Positions 42,743 to 51,452 of a stretch of 64,000 bases of DNA are shown here, in pieces. Position numbers and translations under genes: made by a program. Under the pieces are notes generated by a model. That model was not told the origin of the DNA. It did not search any database and saw nothing but the letters and a program-made list of their open reading frames with translations. Origin of the DNA: Luteimonas sp. 9C (lineage in GTDB: Bacteria > Pseudomonadota > Gammaproteobacteria > Xanthomonadales > Xanthomonadaceae); NCBI RefSeq assembly GCF_902506295.1, contig NZ_LR733312.1, positions 390,065-454,064 on the forward strand. The letters run 5' to 3'. Each line of letters opens with the position of its first letter. Position 1 is the stretch's first letter.

Positions 42743-42967
42743 TCAGGCCGCGGCGACGATGCGGATCACCTGCCCGTCGAGCTCGACGGTCTGGCCCGCG
42801 CGGATCTTGCAGGTCTTGCGCAGTTCCACCGCGCCATCGACGAACACCGCGCCGCTGGCGACGATCGCCTTGCCTGCGCCGCCGCTGTCGCACAGCCCCG
42901 CGAGCTTGAGCAACTGGTTGAGTTCGACGTGGTCGCCTTCCAGCGGAAAATCGATTGGCGCGGGCAT
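42743..42967 (-). CDS. S4-domain RNA-binding protein (YbcJ-like)
   Basis: A 74-residue protein made of one S4 RNA-binding domain: LNQLLKLAGLCDSGGAGKAI, VFVDGAVELRKTCKIRAG, VELDGQVIRIV. It matches the small stand-alone YbcJ type in length and pattern. It is thought to bind structured RNA, perhaps on the ribosome, but the target is unknown. Divergent from the GAF-GGDEF gene. Confidence 0.92.
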   Translation of the reverse strand: MPAPIDFPLEGDHVELNQLLKLAGLCDSGGAGKAIVASGAVFVDGAVELRKTCKIRAGQTVELDGQVIRIVAAA

Positions 42968-43162
42968 CGGCGGGTCTCGTGGTGCGGGCCGGCATTATCG
43001 GCCATCGCGGCCCCGGCGCATCCGGTGTCGAGCAGCGTGCGCAGGCCACCCCGCCGCCCGCGCCGGTGGCTTCAGCCGCGGTGCGCTACCGTAGCCGCCG
43101 TTCTTCCAGGAGAGCCCTGCAATGGCAGCAAGCCGACCCCGTGTCGCAAGCGTGTCCCGGTC

Positions 43163-44233
43163 GTGATCCGACCACCGCTTCCCGCCGACGAGCACCAGCG
43201 TCAGGCCACGCTGGATGCCTACCGCATTCTCGACACGCCGCGCGAAGCCGCCTACGACGATCTCGTCATGATCGCCGCGGCGATCTGCGATGTGCCGATG
43301 GCGGTCATCACCCTGATCGACCACGACCGGCAGTGGTTCAAGTCGGCGCACGGGGTGGAGGGCAGCGAAACCCCGCGTGACATCGCGTTCTGCGCGCACG
43401 CGATCCTCGACCCGTCGGAAACGATGATCGTCACCGATGCCCGCACCGACCCGCGCTTCAGCGGCAATCCCATGGTGACCGGTGGCCCGCACGTCCGGTT
43501 CTATGCCGGCGCGCCGATGCGGGCGACGGATGGCCAGCCGATGGGCACGTTCTGCGTCATCGACGACCGGCCGCGCGAGCTCGAACCCGCGCAGCGCAGT
43601 GCGCTCGAAGCGCTGTCGCGACAGGCGTCGCGCCTGATGGAACTGCACCGCGTCAGCCAGGAGCTGCGTCTGCAGCTCGACGAGCGCGCCTGGTACGAGG
43701 AGCAGTTGCTGCATTACCAGCAGGAACTGGAGCACGAGAACGCGGATCTGGCGGAACAGTCGTCGACCGATCCGCTGACGGGCCTGGCGAACCGGCGCGC
43801 GTTCTCGCGAACGCTGGACCAGGCGATCAGCCAGGCACAGGCACTGGGCACGCCTCTTTCGGTGGCGATCGTCGACATCGACCATTTCAAGTCGATCAAC
43901 GATCTGCACGGCCATGCGGAAGGCGACCGGGTGCTGCAGTCGCTGGGCGCGATGCTGCTGTCGACCGAGGCGGCGCGCGGCCGCGTGGCCCGCTTCGGGG
44001 GCGAGGAGTTCGTGCGCCTGCTGCCGGATCGCGCGCTGGCGGACGCGGCGCGGGAATCGGAATACCTGCGCGAGGCGGTGGCAGCGATGCCGACCGGCCT
44101 GCCGGTCACGATCAGCATCGGGGTCGCCGCGCTGCACGCGGGAGAGGACGCCTCGTCGCTGCTCGCGCGCGCCGACCAGGCGCTCTACCAGGCCAAACGC
44201 GAAGGCCGCGACCGGGTCTGCGCGCTGCCGTGA
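43163..44233 (+). CDS. GAF-GGDEF diguanylate cyclase
   Basis: A 356-residue soluble protein, GTG start chosen as the first start codon before family similarity (VIRPPLPADEHQRQ). The GAF domain covers about 20-165 (TLIDHDRQWFKSAHG, PRDIAFCAHAI, VRFYAGAPM). A coiled-coil linker leads to the GGDEF domain from about 195: DPLTGLANRRAF, VDIDHFKSIND, and the active-site loop ARFGGEEF, which is catalytically competent. An RxxD inhibitory site is not seen before the loop, so product feedback may be absent. It makes c-di-GMP in response to an unknown GAF ligand. Confidence 0.92.
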   Translation: MIRPPLPADEHQRQATLDAYRILDTPREAAYDDLVMIAAAICDVPMAVITLIDHDRQWFKSAHGVEGSETPRDIAFCAHAILDPSETMIVTDARTDPRFSGNPMVTGGPHVRFYAGAPMRATDGQPMGTFCVIDDRPRELEPAQRSALEALSRQASRLMELHRVSQELRLQLDERAWYEEQLLHYQQELEHENADLAEQSSTDPLTGLANRRAFSRTLDQAISQAQALGTPLSVAIVDIDHFKSINDLHGHAEGDRVLQSLGAMLLSTEAARGRVARFGGEEFVRLLPDRALADAARESEYLREAVAAMPTGLPVTISIGVAALHAGEDASSLLARADQALYQAKREGRDRVCALP

Positions 44234-44246
44234 CGCCGCGTGCGCG

Positions 44247-45188
44247 TCAGTCCGCGATCTGCTTGGCCTCGCCGGCGGCGAGATTCTCCGGATGCACGAT
44301 GCGGCGCGGACGCGAGAGCAGCGGATACACCAGCACGGCGGCCAGGATGATCGCGACGCCGGCATAGAACCGCGGCGTGAGTTCGTGTTGCTCGCCCAGC
44401 AGCAGGATCGCGAGCGCAATGGCGTACACCGGTTCCAGGTTCACCGCGAGCTGCGCCGCGAATGCGCTCATGTGCCGCAGCGCGACCAGCGAGAGCGCGA
44501 ACGGCAGCAGCGTGCAGGCGAACGCGAGCACCAGCAGATACGCGCCGTCGTGCAGGCCGGGCAGGGTCAGCAGGCTGCCGGCGAAGACCGGAAACAGCAG
44601 CGGCATCAGCGGGGCGAGCAGGGTCAGGGTGAGCGTGCCGGCGCCGAGTTCGAGCGCAGTGACCGTCAGCGGATCGGCGCGCTCGACCAGGCGCTTGTTC
44701 AAGGAGCCGAAGCAGGCGACGAACAGCGCCGACACGGCGCCGACCGCGACGCCCACGCGCATGCCGTCGGGAATGCCGCCCACGACCAGCGCCACGCCGG
44801 GCAGCACCGCGATGCCCAGCGCGAGTTCGCGCCAGGAAAACCGGCTGCGCGCCACCAGCGGTTCGATCAATGCGATGAAGACCGTCGCCAGCGCCATGCA
44901 GGTCGCCGCGACCGATGCGTTGGCGAGCTTCACCGCGCCGTAGAAGGTGAGCCAGTGCAGTGCGACGAGCGCGCCGACGCCGGCGTAGGCCAGCAACAGG
45001 CGCGGCGGCAGGGCGCGCATGCCGCGCCACACCCGCGGCACCAGCATCAGGGTGCCGGCGACCAGCAACATCCGCCACCACACCAGCGGCAGCGCAGGCA
45101 GCGTGATCAGCTTGCCGATGATGGCGGTGAAGCCCCACAGCAGGACGCAGAAGTGGATCTGCCAATGGGCTTTCGTCGTGGGCTGCAT
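44247..45188 (-). CDS. DMT-superfamily (EamA) transporter
   Basis: A 313-residue, ten-helix drug/metabolite transporter with two EamA repeats (IHFCVLLWGFTAIIGKLITL in the first; SALFVACFGSLNKRLVERA in the second; LEPVYAIALAILLLGE near the end). Start at the ATG; a GTG 24 nt upstream is possible. Substrate unknown; these carriers often export amino acids or metabolites. It is convergent with the GGDEF gene with only 13 bp between stops. Confidence 0.88.
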   Translation of the reverse strand: MQPTTKAHWQIHFCVLLWGFTAIIGKLITLPALPLVWWRMLLVAGTLMLVPRVWRGMRALPPRLLLAYAGVGALVALHWLTFYGAVKLANASVAATCMALATVFIALIEPLVARSRFSWRELALGIAVLPGVALVVGGIPDGMRVGVAVGAVSALFVACFGSLNKRLVERADPLTVTALELGAGTLTLTLLAPLMPLLFPVFAGSLLTLPGLHDGAYLLVLAFACTLLPFALSLVALRHMSAFAAQLAVNLEPVYAIALAILLLGEQHELTPRFYAGVAIILAAVLVYPLLSRPRRIVHPENLAAGEAKQIAD

Positions 45189-45253
45189 CGCGGAGGGCGC
45201 CGGCAAGGGCACGCATTATCCATCGCCGGCCCCCTGCTGCGGGCAGGCGCCGG

Positions 45254-46570
45254 TCAGGGCGGCGCAGGGGTGTTGTCCGCGTGACCGGATGCCGCATCCG
45301 CCTCGGCCTGCCGCTGCTGCGCCCGGCCCAGCCAGATGCCCAGGGCCGCCCAGACCAGGGCGAGCGGCACCACCACGCTGACCAGCCCACCCAGGGCCAG
45401 ACCCAGCCGCCCGAGCACGCCTTCGGTCTGCGCGCCGACCACGTCGCCCACGCGGTAGACGAAGGTGTCGATGAAGGCCTTGGCCTTGTACTTGTCTTCG
45501 CGGCCCACGACGGTGAACAGCGTCTCGCGCGCGGGGCGGGTCAGCCCGCGCTGGATCGCCTTGTTCGTCGCCTCCAGCAGGATCAGCACCGCGAACGAGC
45601 CGTAGAGGGCCAGTCCGATGAAGCCGAGCGCCATCGCGATCGGCAACAGCGCCAGTGCGAACGCCAGCCCGAGCCGGCGCACGATATGGCCGGTCAGCGT
45701 GAGCTGCAGCGCCAGCACCGCGATCTGGGTCCACATGTCGATATTGCCGAGCAGGCCGGTCCGCGCATCGAGATCGGTCTCCGCCGCGGCCACCATCTGC
45801 AGCCGGGTGAAATACAGGAAGGTCGCAACGATGGTCATGATCACCACGTAGCCGGCGATGCCCATCAGATAGCGCGACGCGAACACCGCGCGGATGCCGG
45901 CCAGCGCGCTGCCGCCGATGCGGATGGCGTCCGGGTCCGCTGCCTGACCGTTGCGCGGCCCGGTGCCGCGCAACCGCACCAGCATCCATGCCAGCGCGAT
46001 CGCCAGGCCGAGAAACGCCGCAGCGACCAGCAGCAGTGCCGGCGTGCCGAGGGGCTCGGCCAGTCGCGCGGCCAGCCACGGGCCGAAGATCGCGCCGAGC
46101 GTGCCGCCGACCGCGATCAGCGCGAACAGGCGCTTGGCCTGGTGGCTGTCGAAGCAGTCGGCGAGCAGTGCCCAGAACACCATCGTCACGAACAGGTTGA
46201 AGACGCTGAACCAGACGTAGAACACCTGCCCGCTGCGCGCGCCGATCGCGCCGGGCGCGAACACCAGCAGCGCCCAGAACCCGATCAGGCTCAGCGCGAA
46301 GAACGCATAGGTCGCCGAGATGAAATGCAGCCGCCGCAGCCGCGCGACCAGCCAGCCGAACACCGGATTGACCAGCAAGGTGACCACTGCGGTGCCGATG
46401 AACAGCCAGCGCACGCTGTCGAGGCCGCGCGCCATGCCCAATGCATCACGCGCCGGCCGCAGCATCATCAGCGCGGTCAGGATGCAGAAGAAGAACAGGC
46501 CGGCCACGAGCACCGGCGCAGTCTCGCCACGGCGCAGGTTGAACAGGTCGGCGATCTTTCCCCGGGTCAT
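45254..46570 (-). CDS. NTT/Npt-like nucleotide transporter or MFS relative
   Basis: A 438-residue, 12-helix carrier. The N-terminus resembles the ATP/ADP translocase (Npt1/NTT) group: FFFCILTALMMLRPARDALG. The second half has RGLTRPARETLFTVVGREDKYKAKAFIDTF in two parts, the loop seen in free-living proteobacterial members. It is unlikely to steal host ATP in such an organism. The physiological substrate is unknown. It begins 13 nt downstream of the aldo/keto reductase gene, so the two probably form an operon. Confidence 0.75.
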   Translation of the reverse strand: MTRGKIADLFNLRRGETAPVLVAGLFFFCILTALMMLRPARDALGMARGLDSVRWLFIGTAVVTLLVNPVFGWLVARLRRLHFISATYAFFALSLIGFWALLVFAPGAIGARSGQVFYVWFSVFNLFVTMVFWALLADCFDSHQAKRLFALIAVGGTLGAIFGPWLAARLAEPLGTPALLLVAAAFLGLAIALAWMLVRLRGTGPRNGQAADPDAIRIGGSALAGIRAVFASRYLMGIAGYVVIMTIVATFLYFTRLQMVAAAETDLDARTGLLGNIDMWTQIAVLALQLTLTGHIVRRLGLAFALALLPIAMALGFIGLALYGSFAVLILLEATNKAIQRGLTRPARETLFTVVGREDKYKAKAFIDTFVYRVGDVVGAQTEGVLGRLGLALGGLVSVVVPLALVWAALGIWLGRAQQRQAEADAASGHADNTPAPP

Positions 46571-46583
46571 GGCGGCCCGGTCC

Positions 46584-47543
46584 TCAGGCGAACCGTGCGA
46601 CGAGTTCGGCCTGTTGCGCCTCGCTCAGCAACGGGCCCGTGCCGGCGCGCAGCTGGTCGGCCTGGCGGTCGGGACGTCCGGTGGCCGGGATCACCGCGGT
46701 CACCGCCGGATGGCTGATCGCGAACTTCAGGAACAGCTGCGACCAGGAGGTCACGCCGACATCGGCGGCCCAGCCCGGCAGCGCGGCGTCACCCACGCGG
46801 GCGAACAGTTTGCCGTCGTCGAACGCGCGGTTGACCAGCACCGCGATCCCGAGCTCCTGCGCGACCGGCAGCACGGTCCGCGCGGCCTGCGGGGCATTGA
46901 CCGAATAGTTGACCTGCACGAAATCCGGGCGCAGCGCGCGCATCGCCGCCACCAGCGGTGCATGTCCGCTTTCGAGATAGTGGGTGAGGCCGATGTACTT
47001 CGTCGCGCGCGCTTCCTTCAGTTGCTGCGCATACGGCCAGGCGATGTCGAGCGCGCGCAGGTTGTGGACCTGCAGCAGTTCGACGTGATCGGTCTGCAGG
47101 CGGCGCCGGCTCTCGGCCCACTGAGCTTCCATCGCGGCGCGGTCGTCGGCGGCGATCTTGGTCGCCAGGAAACAGCGGTCGCGCCAGCCGCCCGCGGCGA
47201 GCAGCGCGCCGAGGACCTCGTCGGCATTGGTGTAGTTGGGCGATGTATCGAAGAGCGTCGCGCCGCCGTCGAAGAAGACCCGGACGGTCTCCTGCAGACG
47301 GGTGAAGTCGGGCGAGTCCAACGCGACCTCGTAGCTGCCGGACGTCCCCGCACCGATTGCAGGCACGGTGTCGCCGGTCGAGGGAATGGTGCGCGTCATC
47401 AGCGCGCCGGCGCGTGCCGGGGCGGGGGACGGCGCGGGCGCTGCCGGGGGCGCGGTTTCGCCACTGCATGCAGCCAGCGGAGCGAGTGCGAATCCTGCGG
47501 TGGCGAGTGAGGTGACGCGGAGAAAACGGCGACGGGACGGCAT
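46584..47543 (-). CDS. Exported aldo/keto reductase
   Basis: A 319-residue aldo/keto reductase with a twin-arginine leader (MPSRRRFLRVTSLATAG) and a lipobox (LAAC). The catalytic tetrad is readable: Asp and Tyr in FDTSPNYTNADE, Lys in ATKIAADD, His in LLQVHNLRAL. NADPH-binding residues lie near VIPATGRPDRQ. Export through Tat after cofactor loading would place it in the periplasm; some AKR homologues in xanthomonads share that leader. Substrate is unknown. It is upstream of the Npt-like transporter. Confidence 0.9.
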   Translation of the reverse strand: MPSRRRFLRVTSLATAGFALAPLAACSGETAPPAAPAPSPAPARAGALMTRTIPSTGDTVPAIGAGTSGSYEVALDSPDFTRLQETVRVFFDGGATLFDTSPNYTNADEVLGALLAAGGWRDRCFLATKIAADDRAAMEAQWAESRRRLQTDHVELLQVHNLRALDIAWPYAQQLKEARATKYIGLTHYLESGHAPLVAAMRALRPDFVQVNYSVNAPQAARTVLPVAQELGIAVLVNRAFDDGKLFARVGDAALPGWAADVGVTSWSQLFLKFAISHPAVTAVIPATGRPDRQADQLRAGTGPLLSEAQQAELVARFA

Positions 47544-47853
47544 GGCGGTGGCTCCTGCATCGGGTCGGCTACCGATCATAGGGCGGTTCCCCGCACCGGG
47601 TGTCCGGCGCCTTCGCGCCGTCCCGCGGCTTCGGGTGGGGTGACGCCTGGTGCGGGTTTGACATTTTCGGTCCGGAACGGGCAATCCGGCGCTCACGACG
47701 CAGCGGTGACGGCGACTGGCTGTACGCTGTGCGACCGGCCGGGCCTGACCCGTCAGGCCGGTTCGCGACAGCCTGTGATGCCGCCCCCGCGGGCGCACAC
47801 AGCCGCGAAGCCAAGGGGGTGGCCGGGTCGTGGCCGGGAGGGCCGAGGCAAGG
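47544..47853. other. Divergent intergenic region with a -35-like TTGACA
   Basis: 310 bp between the divergent AKR and HD-GYP starts. A perfect TTGACA lies at 47658-47663 on the plus strand; 17-18 bp on, only CAATCC is seen as a poor -10. The roughly 170-nt leader that would follow is not a recognisable riboswitch. The GGCCGGG-rich parts can form hairpins, but none stands out. Confidence 0.4.
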
Positions 47854-49116
47854 ATGATGCTGGACGAACGCAAGCTCGAGGTGCACGCGCTCGAAGTAGG
47901 CATGTATGTCTGCCGCCTGGACCGGCCCTGGGAGGGCACCCCGTTCCTGCTGCAGGGGCTGACGGTCGAATCCGACGACGACATCCGCACGCTGGCAGGT
48001 CTGTGCCGGCATGTCTTCATCGACATCCAGCGTGGACTCGCGCCGTCGGGAGCGGGGCTGCAGCGGCTGGATGCGGCGCCCGCCAGGCTCGCGCCGCCGC
48101 CGGTGCCGCGCTGGCGCAGCTACGGAAGCGACGAGATCGCGGCGCTGCAGGGCTCGACGGTCTATCCGGAACGCGTGGAATTCGAGCAGGAACTGCAGCA
48201 GGCACGCGAGGCGCATGCGCAGGTCGCCGTGTTCGCCGAGCGCGTGCTCGACGGCGTCCGCGAGGGCCGCGCGGTCGCGGTGGAGGAAGTCCGCAGCGCG
48301 GTCGAGCCGATGGTGCGCAGCCTGGTGCGCAACGCCGACGCGTTCCTGTGGTTGGACGCGCTGCGCGCGCAGGGCGACTACGCCTACCGGCACGCGCTGT
48401 CGTGCAGCGCGCTCGCCGCGGCGTTCGGCCGCCACGTCGGTCTGCCCGAGCCGTTGCTGGTGGATCTGGCGAGCGGCGCGCTGCTGCTCGACATCGGCAA
48501 GCTGCGGGTGGATCCGGCGCTGCTCGCCAGCACGGCCGCCTACAGCGAGGACGAGCGCGCGCGGATGCAGGCGCATGTCGAGCAGGGGCTCGCGCTCATC
48601 GACGCGGGCGGCGAGGTGCCCGAGCACGTCCGCGACATGATCCGCACCCATCACGAACGCATCGACGGCGGCGGTTATCCCGGAGGTCTCGAAGGCGACG
48701 CGATTCCGCTGCTGGGGCGCGTCGCCGCCGTCGTCGACGCCTACGACGCGATGACGAGCGAGCGCCCGCACCGGCCTGCGGTCGCCCAGCATGTCGCCCT
48801 GCAGACCCTCTATCGGGCGCGCGGCGACCAGTTCGCGGCCGAGATCGTCGAGCAGTTCATGCAGTGCATGAGCGTCTATCCCATTGGCGCGCTCGTGGAA
48901 CTGAGCAGCGGCGAAGTGGCGATCGTGACCGCGCAGAATGCCGCGCGGCGCCTGCAGCCGCGGGTGATGGTGCTCACCGGGCCGGACAAGCAGGTGCTCT
49001 CGCAGTTTCATTCGCTGGATCTCATGGTGCGCGCGCACAGCGATGATCCGGTGCGCATCGCCAGCGCACTGACGCGCGGCGCGTACGGTCTCGATCCGGT
49101 CGATCTGTTCCTGTGA
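47854..49116 (+). CDS. DUF3391/HD-GYP c-di-GMP phosphodiesterase with altered HD motif
   Basis: A 420-residue protein: DUF3391 N-terminal domain (about 5-115, VHALEVGMYVCRLDRPWEGTP) and an HD-GYP domain (about 165-370). The GYP part is intact (HHERIDGGGYPGG, with H266-H267-E268). The HD motif itself reads L210-L-L-D213-I-G-K where active members have H-D-I-G-K; the metal-ligand His is replaced by Leu212. The nearby His (YRHALSC) is kept. Either activity is reduced or the metal centre is different. It is 19 nt upstream of an EAL-domain gene, so both are probably one c-di-GMP-degrading operon. Confidence 0.9.
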   Translation: MMLDERKLEVHALEVGMYVCRLDRPWEGTPFLLQGLTVESDDDIRTLAGLCRHVFIDIQRGLAPSGAGLQRLDAAPARLAPPPVPRWRSYGSDEIAALQGSTVYPERVEFEQELQQAREAHAQVAVFAERVLDGVREGRAVAVEEVRSAVEPMVRSLVRNADAFLWLDALRAQGDYAYRHALSCSALAAAFGRHVGLPEPLLVDLASGALLLDIGKLRVDPALLASTAAYSEDERARMQAHVEQGLALIDAGGEVPEHVRDMIRTHHERIDGGGYPGGLEGDAIPLLGRVAAVVDAYDAMTSERPHRPAVAQHVALQTLYRARGDQFAAEIVEQFMQCMSVYPIGALVELSSGEVAIVTAQNAARRLQPRVMVLTGPDKQVLSQFHSLDLMVRAHSDDPVRIASALTRGAYGLDPVDLFL

Positions 49117-49135
49117 TGCGGCGAAGGGACCCGCG

Positions 49136-50371
49136 ATGCTGAATCGTGCCGCGGTGCTGGCGGACGTCGCCGCAAGGGTGCGGCAGGCATCACCGGATGC
49201 TCCGCTCGGGGTACTGGTGCTGCGTGCGCAGCGCGTCCGCGACATCGAGCTCACCCTGGGCTACGCGGCAGGTGAAGCGCTGGGCCACGCGATGCAGGAC
49301 GCGCTGGAAGCGGCGGTCCGCCCCGGCGACCGCGTGATCCGCATCGGCGCGCACGATTTCCTGGTGCTGCTGCCCGCGCTGCGCGGCCGCTCGCACGCTG
49401 CGCTCGGTGCGGCCAAGTTCGTCCGGGCCCTGCAGCAACCGCTCGATTTCGACGGGCAGCGCGCGCAGCCGATCGTGGTCGCGGGCATCGCGATGGCACC
49501 GGAAGACGGCGAGGACCCGGAGCTGCTGTGTCGCCGCGCCGATCGTGCCTGCGACGACGCCATGCACGGCGTGGAGCGGTACGCATTCTGGACGGCGCCG
49601 CCGATTCCCCTCGATACGCTGCACGACGATCTGCGTGCGGCAATCGCGGACAACCGGCTGTCCGTGCACCTGCAGCCGGTGGCCGTGCTGCCGGATCGCG
49701 TCATCCACGGCTATGAGGCCCTGTCGCGGTGGACGCATCCGAGGTTGGGTCGTATCCCGCCCGACGTGTTCATCGGCGTGGCCGAACGTGGCGGCACGAT
49801 CGGCGAGCTGACCCGGTGGAACGTCAATGTCGCCCTGCGTCACCTGGCGACGCTGCGCGCTTCTGGGAAGCCGGTCCGGATCTCGATCAACCTGTCGGCC
49901 GTGGCCCTCCAGGTACCCGGTTTCGTCGATCAGGTGCTGGATCTGCTGCGCCTGTGGAACGTGCCCGGCGACGCGCTGGTCTTCGAGATCACCGAGAGTG
50001 CGCTGATGCGCGACGTCGAGCGCTGCAGCCATCTGCTGGCGCAGTTGCGGGCGGGCGGTGTCCGCATCGCCATCGATGATTTCGGCACCGGCTATTCGTC
50101 GCTCGCCTATCTGCGCCAGTTGCCGGTCGATGCCATCAAGATCGACCGAAGCTTCATCCGGGACATGGTCGGCGACCTGCGTGCGCGTCGGATCGTCGGC
50201 ACGATGATCGAACTGGCCCACGACCTGGACCTCGTGGTGGTGGCCGAAGGCATCGAGGACGAAGCGACGCTCGCACTGCTGCAGGACGCGGGCTGCGACG
50301 CCGTGCAGGGCTATCTGATCGGGCGACCCGCACTGGCCGACGACGTGGTGCAGCGCGCGCAGGCGCGCTAG
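49136..50371 (+). CDS. GGDEF(degenerate)-EAL c-di-GMP phosphodiesterase
   Basis: A 411-residue soluble protein. The N-terminal half is a GGDEF-like domain in which the active-site loop is RIGAHDFLVLLP, so no cyclase activity is expected. The EAL domain (about 170-405) keeps its catalytic residues: YEALSRW, SINLSA, FEITESA, IDDFGTGYSSL, IKIDRSFI and VVAEGIEDE. It is therefore a probable c-di-GMP hydrolase with a GTP-sensing or regulatory N-domain, as in several known dual proteins. It follows the HD-GYP gene closely, with a shared transcript likely. Confidence 0.93.
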   Translation: MLNRAAVLADVAARVRQASPDAPLGVLVLRAQRVRDIELTLGYAAGEALGHAMQDALEAAVRPGDRVIRIGAHDFLVLLPALRGRSHAALGAAKFVRALQQPLDFDGQRAQPIVVAGIAMAPEDGEDPELLCRRADRACDDAMHGVERYAFWTAPPIPLDTLHDDLRAAIADNRLSVHLQPVAVLPDRVIHGYEALSRWTHPRLGRIPPDVFIGVAERGGTIGELTRWNVNVALRHLATLRASGKPVRISINLSAVALQVPGFVDQVLDLLRLWNVPGDALVFEITESALMRDVERCSHLLAQLRAGGVRIAIDDFGTGYSSLAYLRQLPVDAIKIDRSFIRDMVGDLRARRIVGTMIELAHDLDLVVVAEGIEDEATLALLQDAGCDAVQGYLIGRPALADDVVQRAQAR

Positions 50372-50437
50372 CGGTCCGGGCGGGGCCGATGCGCGTGATG
50401 CACGCGCGCAGGCGAACGGCAGGGTGATCCGCCAGGG

Positions 50438-51025
50438 TCAGCGCAGGCGCGTGGCGACCGCGTCCCAGTTCACCAGGTGCCAGAACGCATCGAGATACTT
50501 CTGCCGGTTATCCCGGTAGTCGAGATACCAGGCGTGTTCCCACATCGAGATCGCGAGCAGCGGCGTGTCCTGACCGGTGATCGGCGTGGCGGCATTCGCG
50601 GTCGATGCCAGCGCGAGCCGGCCATCGGGACGCTGCAGCAGCCACACCCAGCCTGCACCGAACGTTGACAGCGCCAGCGCGTCGAAGCGGGTCCGGAAGC
50701 CGGCGAAATCGCCGAACTGTTTCGTGATGGCATCCGCCAGCCGGCCTTTGGGTTCGCCCCCGCCACCGGCCGCCGCGGGCTTGAGCGAATGCCAGTAGAA
50801 GGCGTTGTTCCAGGCCTGTGCGGCATGGTCGAACGCGGCGCCCTGGGCCTTGCGGACGATCGTCTCCAGCGGCGCGTCGGCCAGTTCCGTGCCTGCCAGC
50901 AGGTGGTCGAGGCGCTCGAGGTGCGTGCGCTGCAGGTGGCCATGGTGCTGGTCGAGCGTGTCGCCCGACAGGTGCGGTTCCAGCGCGGTGCGGTCGTAGG
51001 GCAGGGCAGCGAGTTCGAGGGGCAT
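50438..51025 (-). CDS. Fe/Mn superoxide dismutase-like protein lacking two metal ligands
   Basis: A 195-residue protein with an overall Fe/Mn-SOD sequence (MPLELAALPYDRTALEPHLS, FGAGWVWLLQRPDGRLAL, WEHAWYLDYRDNR, FWHLVNWDAV). Two of four metal ligands are replaced: the His of WNHTFYW is Asn74 (AWNNAFYW), and the Asp of the usual D-V-W-E-H is Ser160 (ISMWEH). His27 and His164 remain. The active-site Tyr is also His35. I conclude that normal SOD catalysis is unlikely, though a different metal or role is possible. It is divergent from the grxD operon. No start problem: ATG has a GAGG-like site only weakly. Confidence 0.85.
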   Translation of the reverse strand: MPLELAALPYDRTALEPHLSGDTLDQHHGHLQRTHLERLDHLLAGTELADAPLETIVRKAQGAAFDHAAQAWNNAFYWHSLKPAAAGGGGEPKGRLADAITKQFGDFAGFRTRFDALALSTFGAGWVWLLQRPDGRLALASTANAATPITGQDTPLLAISMWEHAWYLDYRDNRQKYLDAFWHLVNWDAVATRLR

Positions 51026-51060
51026 GGACGTCGGTCCGGTGAGCGATGGCGGCGACGCGA

Positions 51061-51066
51061 TAGAAT
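51061..51066 (+). promoter_or_regulatory. Candidate -10 element (TAGAAT) for grxD
   Basis: TAGAAT lies 65 nt before the GTG of grxD, in the gap between it and the divergent SOD-like gene. It is a good -10 match but no -35 is clear at 17 bp. Confidence 0.35.
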
Positions 51067-51131
51067 GCACCAATTCCGAAACCCGATCCCCGCTGGCGAT
51101 GTCCCGCGGCGGGTCCACAGGGAGCGTCACC

Positions 51132-51452
51132 GTGTCGATCCTCGAAGACATCCAGGCCGAAATCGACGGTCACGCCATCGTCCTGTTCATGAAAGGGACG
51201 CCGCAGTTTCCGATGTGCGGTTTCTCCAGCCGCACCGTTGCCGCGCTGCGCGAGGCCGGCGCTGCGCGTTACCGCACAATCAACGTCCTCGAGGCGCCGG
51301 AGATTCGCGCCAACCTGCCGCGCTTCTCGAACTGGCCGACGTTCCCGCAGCTCTTCATCCACGGCGAGCTGATCGGGGGCTGTGACATCACGACCGAGTT
51401 GCACGAATCCGGGGAACTGTCGCGCATGGTGGCCGAGGTGCTCGACGCGTGA
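51132..51452 (+). CDS. grxD: Monothiol glutaredoxin Grx4
   Basis: A 106-residue monothiol glutaredoxin. The active-site CGFS is in FPMCGFSSRTV; the glutathione-binding residues are in NWPTFPQLFIHGELIGGCDI. It binds a [2Fe-2S] cluster with glutathione and passes it on, working with BolA-like proteins. Start is GTG (VSILEDIQ) after GGGAG; an in-frame ATG farther up adds residues outside the family. The stop overlaps the next start (GTGA), and a third coupled gene follows, making a grxD-SDR-marC operon. Confidence 0.95.
   Translation: MSILEDIQAEIDGHAIVLFMKGTPQFPMCGFSSRTVAALREAGAARYRTINVLEAPEIRANLPRFSNWPTFPQLFIHGELIGGCDITTELHESGELSRMVAEVLDA

Noticed and set aside
47640-47853. Possible c-di-GMP (GEMM) riboswitch upstream of the HD-GYP gene
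   Set aside because: The conserved GEMM core and its two hairpins cannot be matched in this leader.
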